Position numbers and translations under genes: made by a program
Notes under the pieces: model-generated
What the model was told of the DNA's origin: nothing
Seen by the model: the letters and a program-made list of their open reading frames with translations, nothing else
Database searches by the model: none
Shown: one piece after another, positions 8,026 through 15,765 of the stretch
Position numbering within the stretch: the first letter of the stretch is position 1
Layout: every line of letters begins with the position of its first letter
From: CG2-30-51-40 sp041753575
Lineage (GTDB): Bacteria > Desulfobacterota > DSM-4660 > Desulfatiglandales > Desulfatiglandaceae
DNA length: 24,154 bases
Direction of reading: 5' to 3'
Assembly (NCBI GenBank): GCA_041753575.1
Contig: JBGSUA010000194.1
Location: 1-24,154 of the forward strand

Positions 8026-10604
8026 ATGACCGTATAGCCCAGGCCCTCACCAAACTCTTCGAACGCCACCGGATTGTCTTCTGGTATGATGAAAAGCAAG
8101 AGTTGCGCGACGAGTTTGAAGGGCTGTCCCTGCCCGGCGTGGAAAAAGTGGAACTCACTAATAACGAATATGGGATCAAATACAGGATATTGCGTGAGCA
8201 GCCGGAACAGAATTTCCTGCTATACCGCGAGGGGCAGCAGCCTGCTGACCTGGAAAACTGGTTGCTCGATGTGCAGTTGGCCCATGGCGAGTTCCGCACG
8301 GATCAGGCGGCAATATGGCTTTCGGAGCTTGAACTCGGCCTGGAGTTTGCCGATGTGGTGCAAGACCACGCGGAGTTTTTCCAGGCGATCAAACGCAAAG
8401 AGGCCCTTAAGAGACTGCTAAAATCAGACGACACCATAGGGCTGATCCGCCTCAAGATGCTTGCGGTGTGCGCAGCCAGTGAGCCGCACATGGATGCCAT
8501 AATCGAGCAGCTACTGGAGGAGTTGTCGGTTGTAAGTTCTCAGACTTTAGTTGATATCCTCGGAGAGAAATTCAGGCTCATTCTGCGCTGCAAACTGGAT
8601 GGGTATTTATGGGAGCAGATGAAAAGACATTATGGCTACACCTCTTCAGATCCCAGTATCCGAGATTTCGTCGTCCAACTGTTCAAAGACTGCTATTTCC
8701 AGAATTTCACCAGCCACTGTCCGCCGGCCACTAACCACTTATCCTCAGATGCCCTGGTGTTTCTCAAACGATGGAAGGACAGCCGCCAGTTCGAGTCCGG
8801 GTTTGAAAACCTGTCCGGTGAATGCGCCGTGGTGCTCGGAGTCGAGCAGGATCTGGGCAAACGGGATTTACGTGAACTGATCGAGCTGGATTATTTCCGC
8901 CTCATAGACCAGAAGATCATAAGCGACCTGGTGAGGGCCGTGGTCTTACGGACAGTATCAAGCGGAGATGTTGCGCTTTGGGTACGCCAACGGAGGCAGG
9001 GGCATTGGTACAGGGAATACCGGCATCTTTACGAGGCCATAGATTTCGCTTCGAAGTTCACAAGCGCCCTTCGCGAGGCTAAACTTGAGATGAACAGCCT
9101 TGTTGATGGCGTGCAGCGTTACAGCCGCTTCTGGTATCAGTTGGACCAGCTCTACCGCAAGTTTACCTACCATGTGCGCATGTCGGGTCAGGCCTCATTA
9201 ATGAGCGAGTTGACCGACCGGATCGAGAACCTATACTCCAACAGCTATCTGCTTAAGGTCAATGACCGCTTTCAGTCTTTTGTGGATGAAGCAAACCTTT
9301 GGGAGGCTCCGCCTGTTCCCCTGCAGAAGAACTTCTTTGAGAATTGGGTCCGGCCGTTCCTGCGAAAAGATAATAAGGTATGCGTGATCATCTCAGATGC
9401 CATGCGTTACGAGATCGGCGATGAACTGCTAAGCCTCATCCGCCAGGAAGACCGCTATAGCGGTGAACTGGAGCCTGCGCTTTCAATGCTGCCAAGCTAT
9501 ACCCAACTCGGCATGGCGGCTCTCTTGCCCAACAGGGAACTGGCGATTGCCGAGAGCGACACGGGCACCGTGCTGGTGGATGGGCAAAGCTCCCAAGGTA
9601 CGGCCAACCGCATCAAAATTCTGGGCCAGGCCGGCAGCCAACGGGCGACGGCGTGTAGGGCCGATGAACTGATGGCGATGAAAGGTGATGACTGCCGGGC
9701 GCTGCTGCGTGACCACGATGTGATTTATGTCTATCATAACCGTATAGATGCAACAGGCGGCAAACGGGAATCAGAAGAACATGTTTTCGAGGCAGTGGAA
9801 GAGACGCTGCAGGAGCTTATACGTCTCATAAAGAAGCTTACCGGAGCCAACGCCAACAACTTGCTGGTGACGTCTGATCATGGCTTCATCTATCAGAACC
9901 GCGCCATAGAGGAGAGCGATTTTGTCAGTGGGGAGTGGGCAGTGGAGAGTGGAAAGCATAAAGTAAGTGACTCTCCCCACTTTCCACTTCCCACTTTCCA
10001 CTATTTAGATCGGCGTTTTATTCTCGGCAAGAATCTGGGCGGACATTCAAGCCTGCGCAAGTTTACCTCCAAACAGCTCGGCCTTGCAGGCGAGGTGGAG
10101 GCATTGATCCCCAAATCCATAAACCGCCTGCGCCTGAAGGGCTCCGGCAGCCGCTTTGTTCATGGGGGCGCGTCGCTGCAGGAAGTGGTGATCCCGGTGC
10201 TCAAGATCAACAAGAAGCGGCAGAGCGATGTCACAAGCGTGGAGGTTGACATCCTGCGGGGTGCAAGCTCGCTGATCACTTCAGGTCAATTGGCCGTCAC
10301 GCTGTATCAGGCGAGTCCGGTAACCCACAAGATTCAGCCGAGAATACTTCGCGCGGGCATCTATACCGAGGCAGGCGATTTGATCTCCGACTGCCATGAC
10401 CTGACCTTCGATTTGACCTCAGAAAACCCACGGGAAAGAGAACTACAGGTACGCTTCGTGCTGACCCGCAAGGCGGACGAAGCAAACGGCAAGGAGGTCA
10501 CCCTTAAGCTTGAGGAAAAACATGCCGGGACTTCACATTACAAGGAGTATAGGTCGCTAAGGTATTTGATGCGGAGATCATTTACCAGCGATTTTGACTT
10601 TTGA
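8022..10604 (+). CDS. pglZ: BREX type 1 PglZ (alkaline-phosphatase-superfamily protein)
   Basis: 860 residues, overlapping the nuclease gene by ATGA. The family N-terminus RIVFWYDEKQELRDEFE is present. The PglZ domain begins near residue 450 (VCVIISDAMRYEIGDELL, metal-site D about 459) and continues to TSDHGFIYQ (about 617-625), the second metal-binding DH pair. FVHGGASLQEVVIPVL and the C-terminal tail TSDFDF complete the family pattern. PglZ is a core BREX component required for defence and for PglX-dependent methylation; its enzymatic substrate is not settled. Between residues about 637 and 662 the protein carries a low-similarity stretch (SGEWAVESGKHKVSDSPHF...) encoded by a large inverted repeat, which looks like an in-frame insertion. 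The stop codon abuts the left inverted repeat of the GxxExxY element. Confidence 0.95.
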   Translation: MNDRIAQALTKLFERHRIVFWYDEKQELRDEFEGLSLPGVEKVELTNNEYGIKYRILREQPEQNFLLYREGQQPADLENWLLDVQLAHGEFRTDQAAIWLSELELGLEFADVVQDHAEFFQAIKRKEALKRLLKSDDTIGLIRLKMLAVCAASEPHMDAIIEQLLEELSVVSSQTLVDILGEKFRLILRCKLDGYLWEQMKRHYGYTSSDPSIRDFVVQLFKDCYFQNFTSHCPPATNHLSSDALVFLKRWKDSRQFESGFENLSGECAVVLGVEQDLGKRDLRELIELDYFRLIDQKIISDLVRAVVLRTVSSGDVALWVRQRRQGHWYREYRHLYEAIDFASKFTSALREAKLEMNSLVDGVQRYSRFWYQLDQLYRKFTYHVRMSGQASLMSELTDRIENLYSNSYLLKVNDRFQSFVDEANLWEAPPVPLQKNFFENWVRPFLRKDNKVCVIISDAMRYEIGDELLSLIRQEDRYSGELEPALSMLPSYTQLGMAALLPNRELAIAESDTGTVLVDGQSSQGTANRIKILGQAGSQRATACRADELMAMKGDDCRALLRDHDVIYVYHNRIDATGGKRESEEHVFEAVEETLQELIRLIKKLTGANANNLLVTSDHGFIYQNRAIEESDFVSGEWAVESGKHKVSDSPHFPLPTFHYLDRRFILGKNLGGHSSLRKFTSKQLGLAGEVEALIPKSINRLRLKGSGSRFVHGGASLQEVVIPVLKINKKRQSDVTSVEVDILRGASSLITSGQLAVTLYQASPVTHKIQPRILRAGIYTEAGDLISDCHDLTFDLTSENPRERELQVRFVLTRKADEANGKEVTLKLEEKHAGTSHYKEYRSLRYLMRRSFTSDFDF
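9934..10002 (+). repeat. Imperfect inverted repeat (hairpin) inside pglZ
   Basis: Two 23-nt arms, 9934-9956 and 9980-10002, are complementary at about 19 of 23 positions. Each arm is built from iterated AGTGG(G/A)(A/C)-like units separated by a 23-nt loop. The segment stays in frame and adds about 24 residues between the conserved SDHGFIYQNRA and YLDRRFILG parts of PglZ. This looks like a small palindromic repeat element tolerated within a coding region. Comparison with other PglZ sequences would confirm that the stretch is extra. Confidence 0.7.
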
Positions 10605-11033
10605 CCACGGAACACACGGAAGACACGGAAATGGGAAAACTGAAATACGAAGAAGAAAGTTATCGAATACGCGGAGCGGTGTTCGAGGTGTATCGTGAGA
10701 TGGGCTGTGGTTTCCTGGAATCTGTTTATCAAGAGTGCTTGGAGAGAGATGCGAAAGGCAGGCGTTCCTTTTGTGGCGCAGCAGGAACTGGTTCTTTACT
10801 ACAAGGGTGAGGCTCTGAATCGAACCTACAAGCCGGACTTCATCTGCTTCGGAAAAATCATTGTCGAAAAGCTGTTAAGGAACTCTGCGACGAGCATCGG
10901 GCGCAGGTTCACAATTATTTCAAGGCTACCGGGCATGAATTGGCATTTCTTGTCAACTTTGGCCATTACCCCAAGGTTGAAATCGAAAGGATCATCCTAT
11001 GAAACCTTCAGCGTTTTACGTGTGTTCCGTGGT
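10604..11033. mobile_element. GxxExxY-type cassette bounded by 15-bp perfect inverted repeats
   Basis: ACCACGGAACACACG at 10604-10618 recurs as its exact reverse complement at 11019-11033. The pair encloses one GxxExxY-family gene and nothing else, between the pglZ stop and the brxL ribosome-binding site. GxxExxY genes in many genomes begin with Thr-Glu-His-rich residues encoded by such repeats (here TTEHTEDTE). This supports a small mobile unit, although no transposase is inside it and no clear target duplication was found. Confidence 0.6.
10631..11002 (+). pseudogene. GxxExxY family protein (PD-(D/E)XK-like), two frameshifts
   Basis: The first frame reads IRGAVFEVYREMGCGFLESVYQ, the family hallmark. 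It is then lost at GAGAGAGATG near 10742-10755, where a 2-nt GA contraction best explains the shift. The next frame continues AGVPFVAQQELVLYYKGEALNRTYKPDFICFGKIIVE. A second shift near 10863-10872, equivalent to about 4 missing bases (the LK of the usual IIVELKAVK is gone), returns to the first frame, which reads VKELCDEHRAQVHNYFKATGHELAFLVNFGHYP and stops at 11000-11002. As written, translation from the start ends at 10810. A TTG at 10601 could be the start, adding TTEHTEDTE from the repeat. The family's function is unclear. Two compensating deletions in one read region could also be sequencing error. Confidence 0.8.
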
Positions 11034-11045
11034 TAAGGGAGTCTT

Positions 11046-13094
11046 ATGAACGCTCTCGATCAAAAGATCAATCAGTGGTTTCCGGGGCTCGTTGTTCGGA
11101 AGGATCTCGTAAGAACTGTCAAGGGAAACGCCATAGTTCCCTCCTACGTGCTGGAATACCTGCTGGGCCAATATTGTGCAACCAGCGACGAGGCTACGAT
11201 CCAAACCGGAATCGAGACGGTAAAAGAGATCCTTCGCAAGCACTATGTGCACCGCAATGAAGCGGGCCTGGTTCGCTCAAACATTAAGGAAAAAGGCCGT
11301 TACAAGGTTATAGACAAGATAGCCGTTGCCCTGAATGAAAAGGCAGATGTCTATGAGGCGGAGTTCTCCAATCTCGGAATAAAAAGAGTGCTGGTTGATT
11401 CAGGAACGGTCAAGACCCACCCCAAGCTGCTTGTGAGCGGCGTATGGTGCATTGCCGATATAGAATATGAATTCAGTGAAGATAAGAATGCCTCTCCCTG
11501 GATCTTGTCCACGCTAAAACCTATTCAGCTCTCTCATTTTGATTTTGAAAACTATCTCGAAGCCCGTAAGCAACTGACAAAAGAGGAGTGGATTGACCTG
11601 CTCATTCAGAGCATGGGGTTCAACCCCGAGCTGTTCGGCAAACGCAGTAAGCTCATCATGCTGATCCGCCTTATTCCGTTCTGCGAGCGCAACTACAACC
11701 TGATTGAACTGGGCCCCAAGGGAACAGGCAAATCCCATCTCTATTCTGAGTTCTCACCCCACGGCATCCTGATCTCAGGGGGCGAGGTGACAGTGCCAAA
11801 GCTCTTCGTAAACAACTCGACAGGAAAGATCGGCCTTGTCGGCTACTGGGATGTTGTCGCCTTTGACGAATTCGCGGGGAAGCAAAAGCGGGCGGACAAT
11901 GCCCTTGTTGACATCATGAAGAACTACATGGCCAACAAGTCCTTCTCGCGTGGAATTGAAACCCTGGGCGCTGAGGCATCCATGGTTTTTGTCGGCAACA
12001 CCAAGCACACCGTCCCTTACATGCTCAAGCATGCTGATCTGTTCGATGAACTGCCGGAGAAATTCTATGACTCCGCGTTTCTCGACCGCATTCATTTCTA
12101 CATTCCCGGATGGGAGGTGGATATCATCCGTGGAGAGATGTTCTCAAACGGTTATGGCTTCGTAGTGGATTACCTTGCCGAGATTCTACGGTCACTCCGA
12201 AACCACGACTACTCAGATCGCTACAAAGGGCTTTTTTCTCTCTCCTCCGATATTTCAACCCGCGATCGGGACGGCATCAATAAGACATTTTCAGGCCTTA
12301 TGAAGATCGTGTTCCCGCACGGCGGCGCATCCAGGGAAGATATCGAAGAACTGCTTCGGTTCTCGATCGAAGGACGAAAGCGCGTCAAGGACCAACTGAT
12401 GCGGATTGACTCAACCTATGGAAATGTAAGCTTTGCCTATCTGGATGCTTCTCAGCGAGCAAAGTCAGTCACCACGCTGGAAGAGGAGGAGTACCCTCAC
12501 TACTACAACAAAACAGTGGACAGTGATCAGGCATCGAAAGTCGGTAATCAGAAAGAAGCAACTGAAAACTTGCAGCCGACCACTGACCAGTCGCCGAAGG
12601 CGCAGCACCTTACGTTTCAGGAAAACCAAAAGGGCATTTCTTTTGATACCCTACTAGGCCCATATCTCAAGGGGGCGACCAAGATCACGATCACAGACCC
12701 TTACATCCGACTGTTTTACCAGGTTCGCAACCTAATGGAATTCCTTGAAACCGTTGTGAAACATAAAGCCCAGGACGAAGAAGTGGCCGTTCATCTGGTG
12801 ACAGCGAAAGATGAGTTCAAAGGAGAACAGCAGAAAGAGTATTTCGAGAGGATTAAGGAGTCCGGCAGTGCTGTGGGGCTTGACTTCACCTGGGAGTTTG
12901 AGGAAACAGGGGCAATCCATGCCCGCCACATAGTTACCGGTCATGGATGGAAGATTTCGCTGGATCGCGGCCTAGATATCTTCCAGCACTATGAAATGAA
13001 CGATGCCTTTACCTTTGCAAACCGTCTGCAGCAATACCGGCCGTGCAAGGCCTTTGAGGTGACTTTTATAAGTGATGGCCTTAAGCAGGGTTAA
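11046..13094 (+). CDS. brxL: BrxL-family AAA+ ATPase with C-terminal MIT_C (phospholipase-D-like) domain
   Basis: 682 residues; AAGGGAG precedes the ATG by a normal distance. The N-terminal ~200 residues match the BrxL family (LDQKINQWFPGLVVRKDL, DNA-binding region). The AAA+ core has Walker A GPKGTGKS (about 223-230) and Walker B VVAFDEFAG (D274 E275). The ATPase part ends near LEEEEYPHYY (about 480), followed by a polar linker. The last ~150 residues (from FDTLLGPYL, about 531) contain ITITDPYIR, AIHARHI and GWKISLDRGLDIFQ, the pattern of the MIT_C domain, a catalytically dead phospholipase-D-like fold first seen at the end of MIT proteins. I see no Lon serine-lysine dyad. BrxL in known BREX-1 systems is a DNA-binding AAA+ ring. 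The altered tail may change what it binds. Confidence 0.9.
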   Translation: MNALDQKINQWFPGLVVRKDLVRTVKGNAIVPSYVLEYLLGQYCATSDEATIQTGIETVKEILRKHYVHRNEAGLVRSNIKEKGRYKVIDKIAVALNEKADVYEAEFSNLGIKRVLVDSGTVKTHPKLLVSGVWCIADIEYEFSEDKNASPWILSTLKPIQLSHFDFENYLEARKQLTKEEWIDLLIQSMGFNPELFGKRSKLIMLIRLIPFCERNYNLIELGPKGTGKSHLYSEFSPHGILISGGEVTVPKLFVNNSTGKIGLVGYWDVVAFDEFAGKQKRADNALVDIMKNYMANKSFSRGIETLGAEASMVFVGNTKHTVPYMLKHADLFDELPEKFYDSAFLDRIHFYIPGWEVDIIRGEMFSNGYGFVVDYLAEILRSLRNHDYSDRYKGLFSLSSDISTRDRDGINKTFSGLMKIVFPHGGASREDIEELLRFSIEGRKRVKDQLMRIDSTYGNVSFAYLDASQRAKSVTTLEEEEYPHYYNKTVDSDQASKVGNQKEATENLQPTTDQSPKAQHLTFQENQKGISFDTLLGPYLKGATKITITDPYIRLFYQVRNLMEFLETVVKHKAQDEEVAVHLVTAKDEFKGEQQKEYFERIKESGSAVGLDFTWEFEETGAIHARHIVTGHGWKISLDRGLDIFQHYEMNDAFTFANRLQQYRPCKAFEVTFISDGLKQG

Positions 13095-13224
13095 TTTTTG
13101 CGGCATCAACAGTAAGGTTGTTGGGGGCATCAAATCTTTGCAGGCCAATCTTTAAAACAGGAACAATAGCCGCCGGGTTTAAGTCGGCGCCCGGAATAAG
13201 TGCGACGTTTGCTCCGCCCAACCC

Positions 13225-13550
13225 GGAGTTGCTTGCGGAGCTTGCCCTTGCCGTGCTTATTGGAGAGCCTATCAAGGTATCTCTTGCTCGGGTCATTGCC
13301 CTTGAGGAAAAGGACGGCGCCCTCGCTGAAGGCCAACTTGAGATGGGCATTGCCTATCTTGTTTCCACCTGAGCCCGGGCTTGACGTCTTCCCTGAAGGG
13401 CTCTATAGCCTTGAGAAAGACCTCGGAGTCGGTATTAATGTTTCGGTGCAATTTGACCTCCCCGGATTCATCCAGGACTCAGCGATACATTTTTCCGGCA
13501 TGAAGATCGATTCCGCAATAAAATTTGTGCTGTTTGGTGTAGAATCTCAT
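13225..13550 (-). pseudogene. IS110-family transposase remnant, internally deleted
   Basis: Read on the minus strand from an ATG at 13548-13550: MRFYTKQHKFYCGIDLHAGK, the N-terminal DEDD start of IS110 transposases, then an in-frame TGA where a cysteine codon is expected, then VLDESGEVKLHRNINTDSEV and FLKAIEPFREDV. Near 13376 the sequence jumps in another frame to GSGGNKIGNAHLKLAFSEGA and KGNDPSKRYLDRLSNKHGKG, the C-terminal Transposase_20 region. The middle of the enzyme is missing. A point nonsense mutation plus a large deletion make this a dead insertion sequence. It marks the right flank of the BREX genes. Confidence 0.8.
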
Positions 13551-13706
13551 ACGGCTTCCTTCTTCGGTTTGAAATGTTTTTATTCCACAAGGCATTATAT
13601 CATGCTCAGGAGGAGGCCTTAAACAGTATCAAGGCGTTTGACCGGACGGCAATTCGGCTGCGCTCCATTGCTTCAGGTGACCTTGTCGTTGGCCAAAAGA
13701 ATAGAC

Positions 13707-13736
13707 TTGACATATCTGTACAGTGTAGTGTACATA
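13707..13736 (+). promoter_or_regulatory. Promoter and palindromic operator of the phd-vapC pair
   Basis: TTGACA at 13707-13712 is a perfect -35 box. TACATA at 13731-13736 (18-nt spacing) is a fair -10 box. Two copies of the palindrome TGTACA (13717-13722 and 13729-13734), separated by 6 nt, lie between and over these boxes. This is the arrangement expected for autorepression by a Phd/YefM antitoxin. Confidence 0.55.
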
Positions 13737-13758
13737 GCTGTGCAGATTGGAGGTGGGT

Positions 13759-13989
13759 ATGAAGACAGTGACGTTTACCGATTTTCGCAGGAATGCATCC
13801 GAGCTGTTTTCTGATGTGGAGGCCGGGGAAGTGCTTGTCGTCATTCGACACGGCAAGCCAATTGCCGAGGTCTCTCCTGTTGGTTTAGCAGGTCCTGCGT
13901 GGAAGCAACCCGCTTTGCGCCTTACAACTAAAGGCGATGGGCTTGCCGCCGCCATTATCGGAGAGCGCCTTGATGAAAATCTACTTTGA
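13759..13989 (+). CDS. Phd/YefM-type antitoxin
   Basis: 76 residues, beginning MKTVTFTDFRRNASELFSDV. This is the Phd/YefM DNA-binding fold, in which the N-terminus binds the operator and the C-terminus wraps the toxin. GGAGG 5 nt upstream supports this ATG over a TTG four codons earlier. The C-terminal tail (LAAAIIGERLDENLL) is the expected toxin-neutralising region. It overlaps the PIN toxin gene by 17 nt, so the two are co-translated. It lies next to dead transposon pieces, a common place for such pairs. Confidence 0.88.
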   Translation: MKTVTFTDFRRNASELFSDVEAGEVLVVIRHGKPIAEVSPVGLAGPAWKQPALRLTTKGDGLAAAIIGERLDENLL

Positions 13990-14386
13990 CTCCTCGGCAT
14001 TTGCCAAACGCTACGTCGATGAACCAGGCAGCGATGCCGTGGAACAGCTCTGCCAGAAGGCAACGTCGGTAGGTCTTTCAGTTATCTGCGTTCCAGAAGT
14101 CATGTCCGCCCTCAACCGTCGGCTTCGTGAAGGCTCTCTGACTGCCGAGCAGTATCGTACAGCGAAAACGCGGCTACTTGCAGAGGTGCGAGATGCCATG
14201 GTTGTTAATCTCTTGCCGCAAGTTATTGCTGATACCGTCAACGTTCTCGAGGCGAGCCCAGTGCGTACCATGGATGCTATACATGTGGCCTGCGCAAGGC
14301 AGTGGCAAGCCGAACTATTTGTGAGTGCAGACAAACGACATCTTCTCGCGGCACGCAAGGCCAAGCTTCGTATGAGCCAAGTGTGA
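13973..14386 (+). CDS. vapC: VapC-type PIN-domain toxin (ribonuclease)
   Basis: 137 residues from the ATG inside the end of the antitoxin gene. The start MKIYFDSSAFAKRYVDEPGS carries the first catalytic aspartate. PEVMSALNRR carries the glutamate, and MDAIHVACA and FVSADKRHL carry the later aspartates. All PIN acidic residues are thus present and the toxin should be active. VapC enzymes cleave tRNA or rRNA when the labile antitoxin is degraded. An in-frame start at 13937 would extend it deep into the antitoxin gene and is not supported. Confidence 0.9.
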   Translation: MKIYFDSSAFAKRYVDEPGSDAVEQLCQKATSVGLSVICVPEVMSALNRRLREGSLTAEQYRTAKTRLLAEVRDAMVVNLLPQVIADTVNVLEASPVRTMDAIHVACARQWQAELFVSADKRHLLAARKAKLRMSQV

Positions 14387-14393
14387 GAATAGG

Positions 14394-14678
14394 ATGCCCA
14401 ATCCCAGGATGGACAAACAGACTGGGATCAAACATCTCCGGGTCCGGGGTCTGGATGCCGTGGGCTACTGCGCCCGTTTAAAGGCCATCGGCGTCAATCT
14501 TTTCCGGGCGGCCAGGGTGAAGAGGGTCCTGGATTCCTTCAGACCAGTCCCCGGGGCCGTCTTCTGCTCTATTATGGGAGATGTCAAAGAACATTTTTTG
14601 AGCTTGTTACGCCGGTTCAGCGATATTTTCAACTCGGCGGTTGAAAATTTGCTCTATACCGTCAGAATCGCCGTGTGA
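14394..14678 (+). pseudogene. Possible transposase C-terminal fragment
   Basis: The frame encodes 94 residues. Its first half, RVRGLDAVGYCARLKAIGVN followed by LFRAARVKRVL, resembles the last helices of DDE transposases (R-x-RG ... LKA-x-x-N-L-x-R). No catalytic part is present upstream, because the vapC gene occupies that space. GC content falls sharply within the second half, near 14,580-14,650, which suggests an old insertion boundary. The family assignment is weak, and it could be an unrelated short hypothetical gene. Confidence 0.35.
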
Positions 14679-14999
14679 CTTTTTACTAGGTCGTCAATAC
14701 TTAATTCATCAAAAAATTCTCGCCTTCTACCAACAGCCAATCCGACCTAAATTATTGTCGGTGGAAGCCAAGACCATGCCCTCAAAGATATCAGCCTATC
14801 GACACTGGTCCAGCTTTTCTTAATAATTAAATATAGTTAGTATACAAAAACTTTAAGTGGGGGCTAGTGATGATTCCTTAGAGTCTTTAAAATGTCAGAG
14901 GAAGGGTACAGTTATTGTTAGCCAAATTTTCTTCTTGACATCATCCGTAATACCTCTAGTTTATTGTCTACAATAGTCTAGGAGAAGTCAAGTCAAAGG
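14679..14999. other. AT-rich intergenic region ahead of the GntR gene
   Basis: No convincing gene was found in these 321 nt. The left part follows the composition change at the island edge. The right part holds a candidate promoter and operator for the GntR gene (listed separately). Confidence 0.5.
14935..14974 (+). promoter_or_regulatory. Candidate promoter and GntR/FCD operator
   Basis: TTGACA at 14935-14940 is a perfect -35 box; the -10 element is weak (TAGTTT or TTTATT nearby). ATTGTCTACAAT at 14963-14974 is a palindrome with 5-bp arms (ATTGT/ACAAT), of the TNGT...ACNA type bound by FadR/FCD regulators. It sits at or just after the expected transcription start, which fits autorepression. 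Confidence 0.45.
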
Positions 15000-15656
15000 A
15001 TGAAGATCGACAGCGTAACTCAGAGTGTGATTAAACATCTTAGGGAAAAAATCATAACAGGTGAACTGCAACCTGGAGCGAAGCTAAACGAAATCGAGAT
15101 GGCTGAGGGCATGGAGGTCAGCCGTCCACCTCTGCGTGAAGCCTTTAGGAAACTTGAATATGAAAAACTGGTAGTGAGTATCCCAAGGAAAGGGACTTAC
15201 GTTTCCCATATATCGCTACAGGATTGTACCCAGCTATTTTTCGTTCGAAAGACCATCGAATTTGCTGCAATTGACTGTCTAAAGGAACACAAAGCTGATC
15301 AATTGACTCTCCTAGAAGAATCCCTGGACATTACTGATCACCATCCCGACGTTTATCATGTCCGCTCGGATACTCAACAGATGCTACAATACTATGATAT
15401 TATAGCTAAATTTCATTATAAGCTTATTGAATCATCTGAAAATAGATGGCTTACTCATTGTTACAATAGCTTGAGGCCCAACCTTGCACGATACCAGATT
15501 ATATATCTACATTTGCCTGGCAGTGGAAATGCTGCAACAGAGGATCACCGCGATGTCCTAAGAATGATTAAATTGGGAAAATTTGAGGATGGGAAGGAAC
15601 TTCTAGGAGCGCACATTGATAAAACATTGGCTCGCGTGGTTCAAAGGATGAAATAG
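15000..15656 (+). CDS. GntR-family transcriptional regulator (FadR/FCD subfamily)
   Basis: 218 residues, normal for the subfamily. The N-terminal winged helix-turn-helix (about 5-70) shows the classic pattern: REKIITGELQPGAKLNEIEM, then VSRPPLREAFRKLEYEKLV. The C-terminal FCD ligand-binding domain (about 80-215) includes FHYKLIESSENRWL and EDHRDVLRMIKLGKFEDGKE, with the conserved acidic and histidine residues of its metal/ligand pocket. A weak ribosome-binding site precedes the ATG. Such regulators usually respond to an organic acid or amino-acid catabolite. Being first in the cluster, it is the likely regulator of the aconitase X and transport genes. Confidence 0.9.
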   Translation: MKIDSVTQSVIKHLREKIITGELQPGAKLNEIEMAEGMEVSRPPLREAFRKLEYEKLVVSIPRKGTYVSHISLQDCTQLFFVRKTIEFAAIDCLKEHKADQLTLLEESLDITDHHPDVYHVRSDTQQMLQYYDIIAKFHYKLIESSENRWLTHCYNSLRPNLARYQIIYLHLPGSGNAATEDHRDVLRMIKLGKFEDGKELLGAHIDKTLARVVQRMK

Positions 15657-15765
15657 GAGCTAACTAAAAATAATTTATTAATCGTTTATAATTGAATATA
15701 ATAAATGTATATATAAATTAATCAAGTCAATTGTTTATCATAATTTTAGGGATATAAGGCAACTC

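Noticed and set aside
9934..10002. CRISPR-like or terminator interpretation of the pglZ repeat
   Set aside because: Only iterated short units and one hairpin are present, without regular spacers, and the frame stays open through it.
12433..12657. Plus-strand 74-codon frame inside brxL
   Set aside because: Overlaps the BrxL linker in another frame, is rich in arginine and serine by frame bias, and has no start signal.
13085..13217. Minus-strand stretch with a PglZ-like phrase (IVPVLKIGLQRFDAPNN)
   Set aside because: It resembles the VIPVLKI block of PglZ only superficially, is short, has no other family block and overlaps the end of brxL; I cannot support a call.
13118..13622. Plus-strand frames downstream of brxL, including a 140-codon one
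   Set aside because: They are antisense to the IS110 transposase remnant, whose motifs read clearly on the minus strand.
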